DNA of 64,000 nucleotides, from NCBI RefSeq assembly GCF_000276665.1, contig NW_004955470.1, positions 1,619,533 through 1,683,532 on the forward strand, read 5' to 3'. Positions within the stretch are counted from its first letter, which is position 1; every line of letters begins with the position of its first letter. Under the pieces are notes generated by a model, which worked only from the letters and a program-made list of their open reading frames with translations, made no database searches and had not been told where the DNA came from. Positions 61,345 to 64,000 of the stretch are shown here, piece by piece. Both the position numbers and the translations under genes were made by a program. Source of the stretch: Chinchilla lanigera. Taxonomy: Eukaryota; Chordata; Mammalia; Rodentia; Chinchillidae.

Positions 61345-61869
61345 GGCTGAAGTGTGTATGATGAGCCATCCCAAAGTTTTATTTGGATGGCTGCTTCTGG
61401 ACAGCATGGCATATGACAGAGTTAGTGGACCCATTATTAGGCATTCATTGTTATATTTCATTCACACTTAAACACCTTCCCATTCTGAGATGACACCATG
61501 CAGGAACCAAGCTGGAAAATCCGGCATTCAGTAAGCCTTACACAGTGGGGCCGGAAGCAACACTGCATAAAGTATGCCAACTGATGGAGGAGAAGTCAGT
61601 TTTAATAAGTACAAACCAATCCCTGGCCCCTCCTGGCTAGAAGAGGTTGAATGTAGCAAATTTGCCATCAAGAGCCTGGCTGGTATCCCCCAAGGAACGG
61701 TACCATATTTCACAGTGCTGGTTCCACCGGTCAGATATTGACTTAGATCAGCCCCGGTAAGGGGGATCCCATGCTGTTGGGTCCACCCCTACACTGCATC
61801 ACTGCCACCATGGCCATTCTTTATGTGGCAAAAATATGATCAATGGAATTCTGAAAGAAGCTAGAGGAT

Positions 61870-61958
61870 GGGCTGGGGATATAGCTCAGCGGCACAAGCA
61901 CCTGCCTGGCAAGCACAAGGTCCTGAGTTCTATTCCTGGTACCAAAAAAAAAAGAAGA
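61870..61958 (+). mobile_element. ID SINE
   Basis: Perfect 14-bp duplication AGAAGCTAGAGGAT (61856-61869 and 61959-61972). Confidence 0.95.
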
Positions 61959-62221
61959 AGAAGCTAGAGGATATCCGCTAGCAAAACCATCCTGTCTACA
62001 TGGCTGTCAAATGCATCTTCTGAAGTGCGTGGCCTTTGATGGACATTGACTTGAAGCCTAAAGATACACACATCTTGTACCCAGGCACACAGGTTCATCC
62101 AAAGATCTCTTCCTTAGCCTTTTTGTCACCATCCTTCCTATCTTGCTCCTCCCAGGTCCCTGAACAACTAGCTGAGTCACTCATCACAGCTCAGGAGTCC
62201 CTGCACGCGGGAGTCTGGATA

Positions 62222-62628
62222 TGAGCCAATCGCGTCTCCCCAAAGAGTCATGTGTTCTAGACTTGTTCCTAGGGTGCAGCTACTGGAAGGGGGCAGAACA
62301 TTTAGCAAGTGGGCACCCTTAGGTAACTGTGAGCATGCTCTAGAAAGGTGATTCTTGGAAGAGCCCTGAAGTTTTGATAAAGGGCTGTCATTAAAAAAGG
62401 GAAGCCTGGCCCCTCCTGTCCTTTCTCGTCTCCTACTTCAAGATGTAACCACTCACTTCCTCCCACACACTTCCCTCCACCTGCCACTCTCCAGGGGAAC
62501 TCACTAGAACTGAGCTATATAGGCACCATATCCTTGAACTTCCAAAGCTTCAAGCTACATAAATCTTTTTCTTCATAAGGAGCCTGCACCAAGCATTTTG
62601 TTGTAGTGACAAAGAGCAGGCTGATGCA
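62222..62628 (+). mobile_element. MaLR-type solo LTR (ERVL-MaLR)
   Basis: 'tccccaaagagtcatgtgtt', 'agatgtaaccactcacttcc', 'cataaatctttttcttcata' and 'ttgttgtagtgacaaagag' follow MaLR LTR order. No primer site or internal part follows. Confidence 0.7.
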
Positions 62629-63169
62629 CCTACGGCAAGACACTTCCTCCTCTGTGCAAAGTGGACAGCCAAATACCTTACTTAACTCTGACCACTGCCT
62701 GGATTTCCCCCTCTTGCTATTGTCAGGGTCATCCTGAGTGGGCTGTAGTGAAACAGCAGTTCACTTCAGCTCCTACCAACAAAGTCCAAGTTTTTCTTCC
62801 ATTAGCTGATCATACAGAGGCTGTGGCTGTGAACTTAGAGAGGGTGTGACTAAGAGGCTGTGACTTCAGTGTAAGAGAGAAGGGAAATACATGGATCTGG
62901 GCCAGTATCCATTTAACTGCCTTGTGTTCCCTGGACCTGCTCCCTATTGCCTTTTCCCTCATACTTGACAGGCAGCTCCATTTGCAAGGTCATTTGGTGT
63001 CTCATGATTAATTTCAGAGTGTCTTTCAGGGCCTGGTGGCACGAAAGGAGCTGCCCTTTGCCATTTCAAATGAATGACAAATAGGTGTCTGTTATGGAGG
63101 CATAACCTGGCTTCTGAGTTCCGGAGTTCTGTTCTACAACTCTTGTGCTGGACCCTTCTGGAGACTCCG

Positions 63170-63512
63170 TGTCTTAATCACTGTCTCATCACTGGGACAC
63201 AATACGATGTAAAGGAGAAGGTTTATTCTGGCCCATGTTTTTGGTTCACAGCCAGCTCACTCCAAGGCAGAGGACCATAACAGAGGAAAAACTGCACAGG
63301 TCATGGTGACCAGGAAGCAGAAATACAAGGGAGAAGCTGGGAGAGGGAGCTACACCCTCCCAGCCACCCCTCCAGTGACCCATCTCTTCCTACCTTCTCA
63401 CACCCCACCTTCTCACGGCAAGTCAGCTGTAGCACCCCATGATCCAATCACCTTCCAAAGCCCCTCTGTGAGTGCATGCGGCTTGGGGAAACATCTAGAT
63501 AGAAACCAAAAC
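63170..63512 (-). mobile_element. MaLR-type solo LTR (ERVL-MaLR), antisense
   Basis: 'gtctcatcactgggacacaa', 'gagaaggtttattctggccc' and 'catgatccaatcaccttcca' are the antisense order of a MaLR LTR. Confidence 0.65.
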
Positions 63513-64000
63513 ACCCCACATCCATTTTACCTCCCACAGATACCGCACCATTGGACCTGCTGGCGTCGAGTCTGAGGAACAGAGCAGTTCCCCCAGCACC
63601 CTGCGTCTGCTGCAAAGTCTCCCCTTGCTCTGGGCATTATTTGAACTAAGAAACAGATGCGTCAATGCTGTATTGCCAATTACATATATGATGCCCTCAA
63701 ATCCAAAGAGTTCCAACCAATGCCACACCTTTTTCTTAGGCGTAAGGGGTGTGTGATAGGAAGCATCTGGTCTCAGAGCAGTGGACCCCTCTTCACCAAG
63801 ACGGCAAAGCTCTATATTTTACAGAGGGGCTTTATTTTCCACCAGCTGTCATCTGAACATTCAGAGAGCTCGTTATATTTTCTTCAACCAAGGCCAGTTA
63901 GCGTCATGTTGCAGAGAATATAAAGCTAATCAAGGCCCCTGCAGATTGTACTGTGGTGGAGAGGAGGAAAAATAACACTGCACGGCACAAGATAATAAAC

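Larger units (their letters stand above)
30150..64000. other. Upstream intergenic region: no recognisable coding gene
   Basis: Holds SINEs, LTRs, an ERVL-like relic, a mariner relic and long unassigned stretches: 30.75-31.74, 31.9-32.9, 33.6-35.0, 37.45-40.15, 40.7-41.3, 42.3-43.0, 43.7-48.6, 54.7-55.85, 58.2-59.6 and 62.65-63.15 kb. 38.4-39.4 kb is markedly pyrimidine-rich on the plus strand. Frames up to 192 codons occur but show no family resemblance. Non-coding transcripts cannot be excluded. Confidence 0.65.

Noticed and set aside
60955..61461. 168-codon minus-strand frame
   Set aside because: It runs through an ID element and its (GTTTT)n tail, which gives the KQNKTKQNKT run.

Overview
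This is a vertebrate nuclear window, most likely from a rodent. It carries one multi-exon gene with GT-AG introns, a CpG-island promoter, and dense retroposons of rodent type: tRNA-derived ID elements, 7SL-derived B1 elements with the internal duplication, and B1-ID composites of the B4 (ID_B1) kind. Older mammal-wide elements (MIR, MER5-like hAT elements, L1 pieces, MaLR/ERVL LTRs and a mariner relic) are also present. The many ID copies with near-perfect target-site duplications suggest a lineage in which ID amplified recently, perhaps a non-muroid rodent. The species cannot be fixed from this sequence.

The only protein-coding gene I can support is SLC20A1 (PiT-1, the sodium-dependent phosphate transporter), on the minus strand. 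Ten coding exons (numbered 2 to 11) run from the ATG at 28763 to the stop at 15733. Their phases agree at every junction and give a 669-residue protein. A non-coding exon 1 is inferred in the GC-rich block near 29.45-29.65 kb. It lies downstream of a TATA-like box, a GC box, a CRE-like site and an inverted CCAAT box. A 242-base run of N (29117-29358) breaks the CpG island within the inferred intron 1. The 3' UTR probably ends at an AATAAA near 14.96 kb.

Layout: 1-14.9 kb is the 3' flank, made of repeats and unassigned sequence (L1, MIR, hAT elements, B4, ID, an LTR followed by a tRNA-Leu-like primer site, and a possible retrocopy). 14.9-29.65 kb is SLC20A1; introns 4 and 5 hold several ID, B1 and B4 copies and one likely processed-transcript insertion. 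29.65-30.2 kb is the CpG-rich upstream edge. 30.2-64 kb is upstream intergenic sequence with no recognisable coding gene. It contains SINE clusters, a palindromic mariner relic at 43 kb, an ERVL-like integrase relic at 52 kb, three solo MaLR-type LTRs, and a striking 92/93-bp inverted repeat at 59.7 kb.

I found no new multi-gene system. The observations most worth checking are: loss of the usual N-glycosylation sequon and a shortened N-terminus in PiT-1; the 59.7-kb hairpin; the head-to-head mariner relic; a target site used by two SINEs; and the retrocopy-like insert in intron 4.
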